NCBI GenBank assembly: GCA_958295845.1 | Contig: OY282376.1 | Location: 1,253,022-1,317,021 of the forward strand | Source: Caldilineaceae bacterium | GTDB taxonomy: Bacteria; Chloroflexota; Anaerolineae; Caldilineales; Caldilineaceae | Length of the DNA: 64,000 nucleotides | Reading direction: 5' to 3' | Shown here: positions 26,873 through 38,454 of the stretch, piece after piece | How the letters are laid out: each line of letters starts with the position of its first letter | Numbering within the stretch: position 1 is the stretch's first letter | Position numbers and translations under genes: made by a program | The notes under the pieces: model-generated | What the model was told of the DNA's origin: nothing | Seen by the model: the letters and a program-made list of their open reading frames with translations, nothing else | Database searches by the model: none

Positions 26873-28420
26873 GTGGAAACTTTTTTTGAGCTGGAATTTG
26901 AAATCGTCCAGGTCCTGGCAGTCGTGCTGCTTGTGGCAATGGCCGTGCGCCGCATACGGCTGCCCTACACTGTGGCGCTGGTCGTCGCCGGGCTGGTTCT
27001 GGCATTTCGCGGCGGCTTGCACCTGGAGCTGACGCCGGGACTGGTGCTCGGCCTCTTCGTTCCGCCGCTCATCTTTGAAGCCGCTTTCCACCTGCAGCTG
27101 AAAGATCTGAAAGTCGACCTGACGCCGATCGTGGCTATGGCCGTGCCAGGCGTTCTCCTCAGCACCGGTATCATCGCCGCCGTCCTGGTAATCGCCGGCG
27201 TGCTGCCCCTGCCTGCCGCCCTCATCTTCGGCGCGCTGATCTCCGCTACCGACCCTGTGGCCGTCGTCGCCACCTTCCGCTCCGTCGGCGCGCCCAAACG
27301 GCTGATGACGCTCGTGGAAGGCGAGAGTCTTTTCAATGACGGCACCGCCGTAGTCATCTTCCACATCATGCTTGCCCTGGCCTTGGAAGGCACGCTCAAT
27401 CCGCTTGAGGGCGTGGTGGATTTTCTGAGGGTGTCGGTCGGCGGTCTCGCCATCGGCGGAATCCTCGGCTACGCCGTCGCCAAGTTAATCGAGCATATCG
27501 ACGACCATCTGATCGAGGTAACGCTGACGACCATTCTCGCCTACGGCAGCTTCATCCTGGCGGAACAGTTCCACTTCAGCGGTGTCCTGGCTGTCGTGGT
27601 GGCAGGCCTGGTCAACGGCAATATAGGCCCCCGCGGCATGACCCCTTCCACCAAGATGGTGCTCTTCACCGTCTGGGAATACATCGCATTTCTCGCCAAC
27701 TCCTTTATCTTCATCCTGCTCGGGATCAGCGTGGAGTGGGAGCAGCTGCTCAAATATCTCGTACCCTCGCTGATCGCAGTCGTTGCTGTCTTGGGGGCGC
27801 GCTTCCTCGTTGTCTATCTGTTGGGCGGCGCGGCTCGTCTCTTCCGTCGTAGTCTTCCTGCCCCCTTCCTCCTGGTCATGTCGTGGGGAGGACTGCGCGG
27901 CGCCATCAGCGTGGCGCTTGCCCTGAGTCTGCCCGCCGCGATCGACGACCGGCCGCAGCTTTTGGCGATGACATTTGCCGTCGTTCTTTTTACGATCCTG
28001 GTGCAGGCCATCTCCATTTCAGGGCTGCTTTCCCGGCTGGGTCTGACACAGGAAGCCAAGCAGCCCGCCGAATATGAACGCATCCAGGGCCAGCTGCTTG
28101 CCATCCGTTCCGCCATCGGCTATATTGACCGGCTCTACCGCGATGGCGCGCTCATCCCCACGGCTTATACAACAGTCAAGGCAGAGCTGACCGCGCGCGA
28201 AGAACACGTTAGCAGCCAGATTGACGAGCTTCTGGCCAGTCAGCCCGACTTGCGCGAACAGATCGTTTCGCTGGCTCGGATAGAGGCCCTGCGCGCCGAG
28301 CGAATTGCTCTCGACGACTTGTCACGCGAAGGGATCCTGGGCGAGGAGGCCCTGATCGAACTGCAGGCCGAACTCGATGAAGCGATTTACCAGGCCACAA
28401 CCGTTGAGAGTCACGCCTGA
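26873..28420 (+). CDS. Na+/H+ antiporter, CPA1 family
   Basis: 515 residues with about 12 membrane helices followed by a soluble C-terminal region (about 390-515), Glu/Ala/Leu-rich and helical. CPA1/NhaP hallmarks include PPLIFEAAFHL, SATDPVAVVATF with the ion-binding Asp, GESLFNDGTAVVIF, and MSWGGLRGAISVALALSLP. It exchanges Na+ (or K+) for H+ across the cytoplasmic membrane, serving pH and salt homeostasis. The GTG start lies 3 bp after the preceding stop, implying coupled translation. The membrane part is well matched; ion specificity cannot be read from sequence. Confidence 0.92.
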   Translation: METFFELEFEIVQVLAVVLLVAMAVRRIRLPYTVALVVAGLVLAFRGGLHLELTPGLVLGLFVPPLIFEAAFHLQLKDLKVDLTPIVAMAVPGVLLSTGIIAAVLVIAGVLPLPAALIFGALISATDPVAVVATFRSVGAPKRLMTLVEGESLFNDGTAVVIFHIMLALALEGTLNPLEGVVDFLRVSVGGLAIGGILGYAVAKLIEHIDDHLIEVTLTTILAYGSFILAEQFHFSGVLAVVVAGLVNGNIGPRGMTPSTKMVLFTVWEYIAFLANSFIFILLGISVEWEQLLKYLVPSLIAVVAVLGARFLVVYLLGGAARLFRRSLPAPFLLVMSWGGLRGAISVALALSLPAAIDDRPQLLAMTFAVVLFTILVQAISISGLLSRLGLTQEAKQPAEYERIQGQLLAIRSAIGYIDRLYRDGALIPTAYTTVKAELTAREEHVSSQIDELLASQPDLREQIVSLARIEALRAERIALDDLSREGILGEEALIELQAELDEAIYQATTVESHA

Positions 28421-28514
28421 GAATCCCGGACTTTGAAGATACGTCAAACCTTTCCCGTAAATGCGACACTGACGGCCTGCCGCCGTTCAACTACGGAATG
28501 AAATAGACAGCACC

Positions 28515-29843
28515 ATGCGCATCTATCCCGCAATCGACTTGAGAAAAGGACGCTGTGTACGCCTGCGCCGCGGCGACCCAAACGCTGAGACAGTTTTCAG
28601 CGAAAACCCGGCCCAGATGGCCCGCCACTGGGAGAACCTCGGCGCGGAATGGCTGCATGTCGTCAACCTGGACGGCGCCTTCGGCGGCGAAACCGACTTC
28701 CATCCCAAAGTTCAGCGCCTTTCTCCCGACGCGCTTGAGGCCGGGGGAGCCACCGGCGAATTTGATCAGGGCCTTGAACCCGGCGAAGATCCTGAAGAGT
28801 CGGTTACTGACAGGAAACTTCCCATAAACCTTCAGCGCCTCATACAGATCAGGCAGGCGGTCGATATTCCGATTCAGTTTACCGGCGGGCTGCGCAGCGT
28901 CGAGGACATCGAACTGGCCTTTTCCCTGGGGGCTGACCGAATCATATTGGGCACCGCGGCCGTGCGCGACCCGGAGCTGGTGCGTATCGCTCTCGAGCAT
29001 TGGGGCGTTTCCCGGGTCGTGGTTGGGCTTGATGCTAAGGATGGCATGGTCGCGACGCACGGCTGGCAGCAGGTCAGTAAGGTGAGCGCGGTCGAACTGG
29101 GGCACCGCATGGCCGCTCTGGGCGTGGAGCTGGCGTTGTTCACCGACATCAGCCGCGATGGCCTGCTCAGCGGCGTCAACGTGCAGTCGACAGCGACACT
29201 GGCCGACCTGACCGGTATGCAAGTCATTGCCAGCGGCGGCGTCGCCGGGCTCGACGACATCCGCGCCCTCAAGCGGCATGAACATTATGGCATTGACGGC
29301 GTGATTATCGGCCAGGCCCTCTACACCAACGCCCTTGAACTGCCGGACGCCATCGAAATTGGCAATGCGGCCCGTGTGCGCCGCAGCGCCGGGATTATCC
29401 CGTTGCGTTGTGGCCCCGGCGAATCAACCGCCGCCAAGGACGAGGTCCAGTTGCTTCTGCTCTATAACCACTTTTTTGAGGAATGGCAGTTCCCGCGCGG
29501 GGGCGTTGAACAGGGGGAAAACGACCTCGACTGCGCTCGCCGCGAATTCGCCGAAGAAACTGGGCTGCCGATTTTGAAGGTTTTCGAAAACTGTCCGACC
29601 GTCCTCGATTTTACCGTCCACATTCGCGGCTACGATGTCCAGCGCTCGATCACCTATTTCCTGGCCGAGATCGGGGACGGGGACGTGCGGCTCGGCCATC
29701 ATAACCACAGCGAGTGCCGCTGGTGCAGCCTGGAGGAGGCGAAAGCCCTCCTGCTCGAAACTTCGCCGGAGCAGATCCCCGCCTGGCGCGCCGCCGCCCG
29801 CCTGATCGACGCCGGTATGCGAGGAATTGAAAGAGACGGGTAA
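28515..29843 (+). CDS. hisA: HisA-NUDIX fusion protein
   Basis: A 442-residue protein in one continuous frame. Residues 1-285 are HisA, the ProFAR isomerase of histidine synthesis: [15 protein letters not shown] (catalytic Asp8), [26 protein letters not shown] and [12 protein letters not shown]. About 45 acidic, Gly-rich residues (about 58-104) are inserted after the first phosphate loop. After [13 protein letters not shown] comes a complete NUDIX hydrolase domain (about 290-435). Its box fits GX5EX7REUXEEXGU exactly, starting at G329 with E335 and REFAEETGL. The domain looks most like diadenosine-tetraphosphatase-type NUDIX enzymes. hisF follows. The joint role is unknown; one idea is removal of a damaged or excess nucleotide intermediate. 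Confidence 0.92.
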   Translation: MRIYPAIDLRKGRCVRLRRGDPNAETVFSENPAQMARHWENLGAEWLHVVNLDGAFGGETDFHPKVQRLSPDALEAGGATGEFDQGLEPGEDPEESVTDRKLPINLQRLIQIRQAVDIPIQFTGGLRSVEDIELAFSLGADRIILGTAAVRDPELVRIALEHWGVSRVVVGLDAKDGMVATHGWQQVSKVSAVELGHRMAALGVELALFTDISRDGLLSGVNVQSTATLADLTGMQVIASGGVAGLDDIRALKRHEHYGIDGVIIGQALYTNALELPDAIEIGNAARVRRSAGIIPLRCGPGESTAAKDEVQLLLLYNHFFEEWQFPRGGVEQGENDLDCARREFAEETGLPILKVFENCPTVLDFTVHIRGYDVQRSITYFLAEIGDGDVRLGHHNHSECRWCSLEEAKALLLETSPEQIPAWRAAARLIDAGMRGIERDG

Positions 29844-29906
29844 CCAGTACAAACTGTCGAACCGGTCGCGAGCGGCTGTTGGCGCCGCGCGGCGCCGGCC
29901 GCCATC

Positions 29907-29911
29907 GGAGG
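29907..29911 (+). promoter_or_regulatory. Ribosome-binding site fixing the hisF start
   Basis: GGAGG stands 5 nt before the TTG at 29917. This makes TTG-CTG-GCC the likely hisF start in place of the longer frame, which would overlap the hisA-NUDIX gene. Confidence 0.8.
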
Positions 29912-29916
29912 TAACC

Positions 29917-30696
<780 letters not shown>

Positions 30697-30819
30697 CCGG
30701 TCCGCAATTCGAGAAGGCTACGTCTGCCCTGGCAGCGGCCTGCTCGGAGGACTGCTTCCCTCAAAGGAGTTCTGGCAGAATCGGATTGCCGGCGCGTCCG
30801 AAGAATTTAGGGTGTAGAG

Positions 30820-32826
30820 ATGGACAGTGTAGAGCTGGCTATGACCCGCTCCTTCAACCGGCAAATCGGCCACACCAGGCGGCTGACCCCGCAGGACCAG
30901 TCGCGTTTCGTCACCGCTGTGTCCCAGTTCGCCGAGGATCCGGCAACCCCTGGACTCAATTTCGAGAAGCTCGGCGGCGGTACCAAGAGCAACCTCTGGT
31001 CAATAAGGGCTTCACAGGAACTTCGCATTCTCCTGGCAGTAGACAACGGCCAATTCGTCTTTGTCAATGCAGGGCACCACGATGCCATGTATGACTGGGC
31101 CGATAGACGAAATCATTATGTCGATCTGGCTTCTGAAGATCTTGCCGATCTACAGGTTTCAGTGCCTGACATTCCGCTGTCCTTGAAGCGCGCTTCCAAT
31201 GGAGACCCGCATCAACCCACGCTGGCTGACCTGACAGGGGAAGAACTGGGCAGTCCGCCCCAATCGCCTCTGGCATCAGAATCTGCCCCACCCGACCCAC
31301 GCCTCGTCCAGGATCTGATTCGGCGCGTGTTCAGCGGCGACTTTGAGGAATGGCAGCTCTTCCTCCATCCTGACCAGAAACCTCTAGTCAGTCGCCACTG
31401 GTCGGGGGCCGCCCGCATTCGCGGCGCGGCCGGCACGGGCAAAACGGTGATTGGGCTCCATCGACTGGCGGAGCTGGCCCGTCGATATCCCGATGAAAAA
31501 GTGCTCTTCACCGCGAACAGCAGATCGCTTGCCGAACTACTCGAAAGGCGCTTTCATCAACTCCCAATGGCCCCCACGAATGTCGAGTTCGCCAACATCG
31601 ACAGGATTGCTTACAAATACGACAGTTGGTCTCCGGCACATTTCTCTCTGGTTGACCAGACATTCGAAGCCGCTTGCCGGGAACTCGTTGCCGGCTCCCC
31701 TTTGGAGAGAATTAGCCAGGACTACCTGAAAGAAGAGATTGAGAGAGTGATCAAGGGGAACGGGCTGCAGAGCCTTGACGACTATCTTTCCGTCGAACGC
31801 ATAGGGCGCAAGCGCTCGCTATCTCAAAACCTGCGCAAGCTGGTATGGGAACTGTATGAACTCTGGGCAGGGAAACTGAGTGAACGCAACGCGGTTCCCT
31901 TCGCTGACAAGAGGATTCGAGCCAGAGACGCCGTCCAAAGACTCTCACAAGCCCCCTACCGCTGCGTCGTTGTGGATGAAGCGCAGGATGTGACCTTGGT
32001 CGAGTTGCAGCTAGTCCGCGCCCTCGTCGCGGGGGACCCCGAAAACCCTGTTCCCAAAGATGGAATTCTCATATTGGATGACCCGGCCCAGCGTATCTAT
32101 GCCGGCGGTTACCGGCTCGGCTGGACCGGCCTTGATATTGCCGGAAGGGCGCAAGTTCTCAGTAAGAATTACCGAAATGTGCCCGCCGTCTATCGCGCCG
32201 CCAAACGAGTACGGGGCCGCGAAATGGTTGCATTGGACCATGAAGGCGACAAGTACATTCTTGACGCCGAACTGGGCTTTGATGAAGGTGAAGACGAGAA
32301 ACCGAATTTTGCCCTTGTTGACAGCAATTGCGAAGTAACCTTTCTGTGCGAGAGGATTCGCGAAATCATTGCAGCCGAAAAATACAATGCAAATGAGATC
32401 GCGGTCTTCCTGAAGCACAACAACCAGGTCGACGCCATCATCAGATTCCTACAGAGTCAAGGCATCGCCTGCGCCCGACTCACTCGTGATGGCTTTGCGG
32501 GTGATGGAATCAGAGTGGGCACCTATGACCGGGCCAGAGGATTGGAGTTTCGGGCTGTCTTCCTTCCCCGTCTGGGCTCAACTCAGTTTCCTGAAGACAG
32601 CGGTGGCACTGCCGACGAGCAGCAGGATTCCGACGCGAATCAAGACCTGGAGTCGCGTCAACTGGAGCTGGATCGACTCTACGTTGCCATGACACGCGCC
32701 AGGGAACTTCTGCTGTTGATCGCCGACGAAGAGCCGTGCGAAGAGATTCGCCGAGCCCTGGGCGAAGAAATTGTCTTGAGAGACATGCGAGGCCAGTCAT
32801 TTACAGGCAGGACCTTTACTCACTAA
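30820..32826 (+). CDS. UvrD/Rep-like helicase with N-terminal RelE-fold domain
   Basis: 668 residues. Residues 1-95 resemble RelE/ParE toxins (FNRQIGHTRRL, LNFEKLGGG, WSIRASQELRILLAV, VNAGHHDAMYDWADRR). The remainder is a superfamily 1 helicase. Walker A is GAAGTGKTV near 202-210, Walker B is VVVDEAQD near 384-391, and motifs YRNVPAVYRAAKRV, GTYDRARGLEFRAV and LYVAMTRARELL are present. The whole is compact, without the long 1B/2B insertions of UvrD. Such helicases unwind DNA in repair, or act in phage-defence or conflict systems. The RelE-fold part could be an RNA- or ribosome-binding module. It splits hisF from hisE. Confidence 0.85.
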   Translation: MDSVELAMTRSFNRQIGHTRRLTPQDQSRFVTAVSQFAEDPATPGLNFEKLGGGTKSNLWSIRASQELRILLAVDNGQFVFVNAGHHDAMYDWADRRNHYVDLASEDLADLQVSVPDIPLSLKRASNGDPHQPTLADLTGEELGSPPQSPLASESAPPDPRLVQDLIRRVFSGDFEEWQLFLHPDQKPLVSRHWSGAARIRGAAGTGKTVIGLHRLAELARRYPDEKVLFTANSRSLAELLERRFHQLPMAPTNVEFANIDRIAYKYDSWSPAHFSLVDQTFEAACRELVAGSPLERISQDYLKEEIERVIKGNGLQSLDDYLSVERIGRKRSLSQNLRKLVWELYELWAGKLSERNAVPFADKRIRARDAVQRLSQAPYRCVVVDEAQDVTLVELQLVRALVAGDPENPVPKDGILILDDPAQRIYAGGYRLGWTGLDIAGRAQVLSKNYRNVPAVYRAAKRVRGREMVALDHEGDKYILDAELGFDEGEDEKPNFALVDSNCEVTFLCERIREIIAAEKYNANEIAVFLKHNNQVDAIIRFLQSQGIACARLTRDGFAGDGIRVGTYDRARGLEFRAVFLPRLGSTQFPEDSGGTADEQQDSDANQDLESRQLELDRLYVAMTRARELLLLIADEEPCEEIRRALGEEIVLRDMRGQSFTGRTFTH

Positions 32827-32888
32827 TTGCGCACTGAAGGCGCCGGTTCCTCACCGTAAACAAACCTGATTACTCCCAATCGAACATA

Positions 32889-33182
32889 ATGGATCGCCAA
32901 ATGTCCGAACCTGTCAACGCCCTTTCCGCCACCATCGCCGACCGCAAAGCCAACCCTACGAAGGAATCATATACAGCCCGGCTCTTTGCCGCCGGGACAG
33001 GTAAAATCGCCCAAAAGGTCGGCGAAGAGGCGGTCGAAGTCGTCGTCGCTGCCCTCGACGAGGACAAAGAGCGGCTGGTATCGGAAATGGCCGATCTGGT
33101 CTACCACAGTTTGGTCCTCCTGGAGCACAAGGGGCTTTCCTGGGCGGACGTTGAAGATGAACTGGCCCGCCGCTTCAAATAG
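32889..33182 (+). CDS. hisE: Phosphoribosyl-ATP pyrophosphatase
   Basis: A 97-residue HisE that removes pyrophosphate from PR-ATP in the second step of histidine synthesis. Visible are LFAAGTGKIAQKVGEEAVE, the family signature with the metal-binding Glu residues, and EMADLVYHSLVLL. HisE belongs to the MazG-like all-alpha group. It is free-standing here, not fused to HisI, and no hisI was found in the window. ATG 32889 and ATG 32901 are both possible starts. Confidence 0.95.
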   Translation: MDRQMSEPVNALSATIADRKANPTKESYTARLFAAGTGKIAQKVGEEAVEVVVAALDEDKERLVSEMADLVYHSLVLLEHKGLSWADVEDELARRFK

Positions 33183-33376
33183 GCACATGCTGTAGCCATT
33201 CGGAAACTTTCGATTCGGAACCCTTCAGAAAACTCACAATTTTGCTTCGCTGAGATCCTTTTTCCAACCGGCATCAGCCCCCGCGAAAACCAAGAAGCGA
33301 GTCTCCCACTCCTGATCCCACGCCTCTGATCCCTTGCCGTCAAACCCCTTCCAATTCGCCCCCCCTTCCCCGCCGA

Positions 33377-33385
33377 TGGTACAAT
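33377..33385 (+). promoter_or_regulatory. Extended -10 promoter for guaB
   Basis: TGGTACAAT (TGn plus TACAAT, five of six consensus bases) lies about 105 bp before the guaB start. It resembles the relA and 23.9-kb promoters in lacking a good -35. Confidence 0.5.
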
Positions 33386-33477
33386 GCATTAAGGCAGTTC
33401 ACGCTGTTCTATCTTGTGCCAGGAGCGGACGATTATCGCGACATCAGACGAAACGCAAGCAGAAACCAACAAGCTCC

Positions 33478-33483
33478 GGGAGG
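33478..33483 (+). promoter_or_regulatory. Ribosome-binding site fixing the guaB start
   Basis: GGGAGG with 7-nt spacing precedes ATG 33491. The in-frame upstream start at 33416 has no comparable signal. Confidence 0.75.
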
Positions 33484-33490
33484 AAATCTG

Positions 33491-35098
33491 ATGACTGTTC
33501 CTGTGATTGAGAGTTCACGCAACGGATCTCCCTACGCCCCTAAGTCCGAATCGGAAGACACGCCCCAAGCCACTGACTCACTGTCCACAGCAGGTCAATC
33601 CGTCGCCGACGGCATGTTCGCTCAGAACGCCATGACCTTCGACGACGTGCTGCTCGTGCCCGGTTTTGCCGACGTACTGCCCGCCGAAGTCGACATCAGC
33701 ACGCAACTCCATCCCAAGCTCGCACTCAATATTCCTCTTATCAGCGCTGCCATGGATACCGTCACCGAGGCGGAGCTGGCAGTTGCCCTCGCCAGGCAAG
33801 GCGGTCTGGGCGTCATTCACCGCAATCTTTCAGTGACGCAGCAGGCGGAAGAGGTCGACAAGGTCAAACGCAGCGAGAGCGGCATGATCGTCGATCCCAT
33901 CACGCTGCGGGCCGATAACAGCCTGGCCGACGCCGAAGCCGTCATGAGCCGCTACCATATCAGCGGCGTACCGATCACCGACGACGACAATCTGTTGTTG
34001 GGCATCCTCACCAACCGCGATGTCCGCTTCGCCACCGATCACGACCGCCCGATCTCCGAATTCATGGTTTCAGAGAACCTGATCACCGCCCAGCTCGGCA
34101 CAACGCTGGAAGAGGCGCAGGAGATCCTGCATCGTTACCGTATCGAGAAACTGCCCCTGGTCGACGCAGACGGCTTCCTCAAAGGGCTGATTACCTATAA
34201 GGACATTCTCAAGCGGCAGGACTTCCCCCACTCCGCCAAGGACGACCGCGGCCGCCTGCTGGTGGCCGGCGCAATCGGCGTCGGCGCCCAGGGTCTGCAG
34301 CGCGCCGAAACCCTCGTCAACGCCGGCGTGGACGCGATCGCTGTCGACACCGCGCACGGCCATACGCAAGGCGTCATCGACGCTGTGAAGGCCGTACGCG
34401 CACGCTTCCCGGAACTGCCTATCCTGGCCGGCAATGTCGTCACCACCGAGGGCGTGCAGATGCTGACAGAGGCCGGAGCCGACGTGGTCAAAGTCGGCGT
34501 CGGGGCAGGCTCGATCTGTACTACTCGCATCGTCTCCGGCGCCGGTATGCCCCAGCTCACCGCCATCGCCGCCTGCTCCGAAGCCGCCCAATCCTGCGGC
34601 GTTTCCTTGATCGCCGACGGCGGAATCCGCTACAGCGGCGATATCACCAAGGCTCTCGCTTGCGGCGCCTCTGCAGTGATGCTCGGCAGTCTTCTCGCCG
34701 GCCTGCACGAATCTCCCGGTGAAGTCGTCATCCGCGAGGGACGCTCCTTCAAGGAGTACCGCGGTATGGGCAGCATCGGCGCCATGAAAGGCCGCGCCGC
34801 AGACCGCTATGCCAGCGCTCAGCCGCTCAACGGCGCTTCACCCGATATCGGCGGCAAGACCGTACCTGAGGGCATCGAAGGGCAGGTGCCTTACAAGGGC
34901 TTTCTTAACGAGTTCGTCTTCCAGCTTCTGGGCGGCCTTCGCTCAGGGATGGGCTACGTCGGCGCGCAGAGTCTGCCCGACCTGTGGCGCAAGGCCCGCT
35001 TCGTGCGCATCAGCCCGGCAGGCTACCTCGAGAGCCACCCGCACAGCGTCGTCATTACCAAAGAAGCGCCAAACTACCAAGTGAATCCAGGGAACTAG
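33491..35098 (+). CDS. guaB: Inosine-5'-monophosphate dehydrogenase
   Basis: A 535-residue IMP dehydrogenase that oxidises IMP to XMP, the committed step to GMP. The catalytic Cys343 lies in [15 protein letters not shown], and [16 protein letters not shown] opens the barrel. Two CBS domains (about 128-245) interrupt the barrel, as usual for the allosteric family. [17 protein letters not shown] marks the mobile flap region. An N-terminal Ser/Pro-rich tail of about 45 residues precedes the barrel. purA follows after 1 bp, so the two branches from IMP are made from one transcript. Confidence 0.96.
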   Translation: MTVPVIESSRNGSPYAPKSESEDTPQATDSLSTAGQSVADGMFAQNAMTFDDVLLVPGFADVLPAEVDISTQLHPKLALNIPLISAAMDTVTEAELAVALARQGGLGVIHRNLSVTQQAEEVDKVKRSESGMIVDPITLRADNSLADAEAVMSRYHISGVPITDDDNLLLGILTNRDVRFATDHDRPISEFMVSENLITAQLGTTLEEAQEILHRYRIEKLPLVDADGFLKGLITYKDILKRQDFPHSAKDDRGRLLVAGAIGVGAQGLQRAETLVNAGVDAIAVDTAHGHTQGVIDAVKAVRARFPELPILAGNVVTTEGVQMLTEAGADVVKVGVGAGSICTTRIVSGAGMPQLTAIAACSEAAQSCGVSLIADGGIRYSGDITKALACGASAVMLGSLLAGLHESPGEVVIREGRSFKEYRGMGSIGAMKGRAADRYASAQPLNGASPDIGGKTVPEGIEGQVPYKGFLNEFVFQLLGGLRSGMGYVGAQSLPDLWRKARFVRISPAGYLESHPHSVVITKEAPNYQVNPGN

Positions 35099-35099
35099 A

Positions 35100-36377
<1,278 letters not shown>

Positions 36378-36537
36378 CCGACCTGAGGTGGCGACGCCGC
36401 CGACAACGCGGCAACGCCTTCCGAATCCTGGCCAGAGTCAGCAAAGACCCCGACTCAAGGCGCAACAACTGAATTCATGTTCCCCTTTTTGGCACCAGGC
36501 ACGCTGAATCCTTCGCCCTGCTGTGGGAGCGTCCTTG

Positions 36538-38454
36538 ATGTCGGATTCTGCTGATTTCAAGCCGACCCTGCTGCAAATCCAAGAGACCGCCCGAATCCTC
36601 AGGCTGGCCGTACGTCTTGTATGGCGATCCAGTTCACGCCTGCTGGTTGGATTCATTATGTTGCTGGTGCTGCAGGCGCTTCTGGTTCCTCTGCGACTCG
36701 CGCTGACACGGGTCGTGATCGACCGCGCCGCGTTCGACTTGGGTCTGCTCGAAAACCTGGATACAGCTGCGGCGCTGCTTCCACTGTTAGTCTGGATTGG
36801 ACTGGCTGCGGCAGTACTGGCTCTGGGCCAACTCATCCAACCCTTTTCTTCAACATTTCAGGGCCTGGCTGCTGATCGGCTCACCGGCTTTGTAACGGAG
36901 CAGATCATTCGCGCCGCCAACCGTATGCAAGGCTTGGCCCGCTTCGAAGATCCTGATTTCGCTGACGACCTCCAACGGGCCCGCAAACGCGCCCCGCGCG
37001 GCGCGTTGAATCTGATCATTTTGGTCGGGCGTTCGGCGATAGAGCTGTTCACTGCCATCGGCCTGGCACTGGTGTTGTTTGCGTTGCATCCCCTCATCCC
37101 CTTCCTGCTCATCCTGGCCGCGCTGCCGCAGATGAAGAGGCAATGGGAATACAGTGAGCGTACCAACAGCCATCTCTATATCCAGACTCCGGAATCGCGC
37201 CGTCTCGAATACAGTCGCGAGGTCCTACTGTCGCCGGACTCGGCCAAAGATGTACATCTGTACGCGATGGGACCGTTCTTCCGCCGTCGATACGATTCCA
37301 TTTTCGCCAGCACCACGGAGTCGCTCAACCAGATGCGCAGGCCTCTGGCCGTCAAAGTCTCGCTTGCTGCAATCCTGGCCACCCTCGCCTCATCCGCGGT
37401 TTACCTCTATGTCGTCTGGTTGATCTTGCAGGGTGAGCGCACTGTCGGCGATCTGGCGCTTTACGGCGGTGCAGCCACCGTTCTACAGGTGAACCTGATC
37501 GCCTTGGGCACCGAGATCGGACTCCTGCCGGTCGTGCTTGGCTTTCTGCCCAGTCTGTTTCGGATAATCGAGGCGCCCCCCGATCTGCCACAGAACGGCA
37601 TCTCTTTCGACGGAACAGGCGCGTCGCCCAAAAGGCCGCTGCCTACTGAGGCCGCAATGTCGGCCCTCCCCTTCCGGTTCCAGAGCATCGTCTTCGAGAA
37701 TGTCTCCTTTGCCTACCCGGGCAACGCCGACCAGGTGCTGCGCGACCTTTCATTTTCCATGGCTAGTGATGAGTGTGTGGCCCTGGTCGGTCGCAACGGC
37801 GCCGGCAAGACTACCATCGTTAAACTGCTTCTGCGGCTGTACGACCCGACCTCCGGGCGCATCCTGCTGAATGGCGTCGACTTGAAAGATTACGATCTGA
37901 GCGGGTTGCGCCGTCAGATGGGTGTCATCTTTCAGGACTTCGTTCGTTATGAGCTGACCGCCGCCGAAAACATCGGCATGGGCCAGATCGACCTCCTGCA
38001 TGATGCGACGCGGCTCGCCGCCGCAGCTGAACGCGCCGGCGCCGCTGAACTGTTGCACCGGCTTCCGGACGGTCTGGACACGCAGCTGGGCCGTGCGTTT
38101 GGCGGCCGCGAACTCTCTGACGGTGAATGGCAGAAGCTGGCCCTCTCCAGAGCTTACCTGCGTGACGCCCGACTCCTGGTCCTCGACGAACCCACGGCTT
38201 CGCTGGACGTGCAGACCGAGTACGAAATCTACACACGCTTTCACGAACTCACCCGTGACCGCATTACGCTCCTGATCAGCCACCGCTTCTCCACTGTGCG
38301 CATGGCCGACCGCATCCTCTACCTGGCAGACGGACGCATTCAGGAAGCCGGCAACCATGTCGAACTGATAGACCTCGGTGGCGAGTACGCCCGGCTCTTC
38401 CGGCTCCAGGCCGCCCAATACCTGGGCCGGAATTCAGTGGGTCCAAGCCCATGA
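36538..38454 (+). CDS. ABC exporter subunit 1 (membrane plus ATPase half)
   Basis: About 638 residues. An N-terminal membrane domain (five to six helices, about 20-330) is followed by an ATPase domain. Walker A is GRNGAGKTT near 417, the Q-loop is VIFQDFVRYELTAAENI, Walker B is LLVLDEPTASLD and the H-loop is LISHRFSTVRMADRI. The signature reads LSDGEWQK instead of LSGGE, so one composite ATP site may be weak. The start ATG 36538 has GGGAG 8 nt upstream. Its stop overlaps the next subunit by 4 bp, so the two form a heterodimeric exporter. Cargo is unknown; the closest types export peptides or lipids. Confidence 0.88.
   Translation: MSDSADFKPTLLQIQETARILRLAVRLVWRSSSRLLVGFIMLLVLQALLVPLRLALTRVVIDRAAFDLGLLENLDTAAALLPLLVWIGLAAAVLALGQLIQPFSSTFQGLAADRLTGFVTEQIIRAANRMQGLARFEDPDFADDLQRARKRAPRGALNLIILVGRSAIELFTAIGLALVLFALHPLIPFLLILAALPQMKRQWEYSERTNSHLYIQTPESRRLEYSREVLLSPDSAKDVHLYAMGPFFRRRYDSIFASTTESLNQMRRPLAVKVSLAAILATLASSAVYLYVVWLILQGERTVGDLALYGGAATVLQVNLIALGTEIGLLPVVLGFLPSLFRIIEAPPDLPQNGISFDGTGASPKRPLPTEAAMSALPFRFQSIVFENVSFAYPGNADQVLRDLSFSMASDECVALVGRNGAGKTTIVKLLLRLYDPTSGRILLNGVDLKDYDLSGLRRQMGVIFQDFVRYELTAAENIGMGQIDLLHDATRLAAAAERAGAAELLHRLPDGLDTQLGRAFGGRELSDGEWQKLALSRAYLRDARLLVLDEPTASLDVQTEYEIYTRFHELTRDRITLLISHRFSTVRMADRILYLADGRIQEAGNHVELIDLGGEYARLFRLQAAQYLGRNSVGPSP

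Larger units (their letters stand above)
33183..33490. other. Gap between hisE and guaB with promoter
   Basis: This 308-bp region contains the extended -10 promoter near 33377-33385 and a roughly 100-nt guaB leader. The frame of guaB is open back to 33416, but the ribosome-binding site favours 33491. Nothing else was recognised. Confidence 0.6.

Noticed and set aside
29827-29916. Upstream extension of hisF
   Set aside because: It overlaps hisA-NUDIX, adds non-homologous residues and ignores the GGAGG before TTG 29917.
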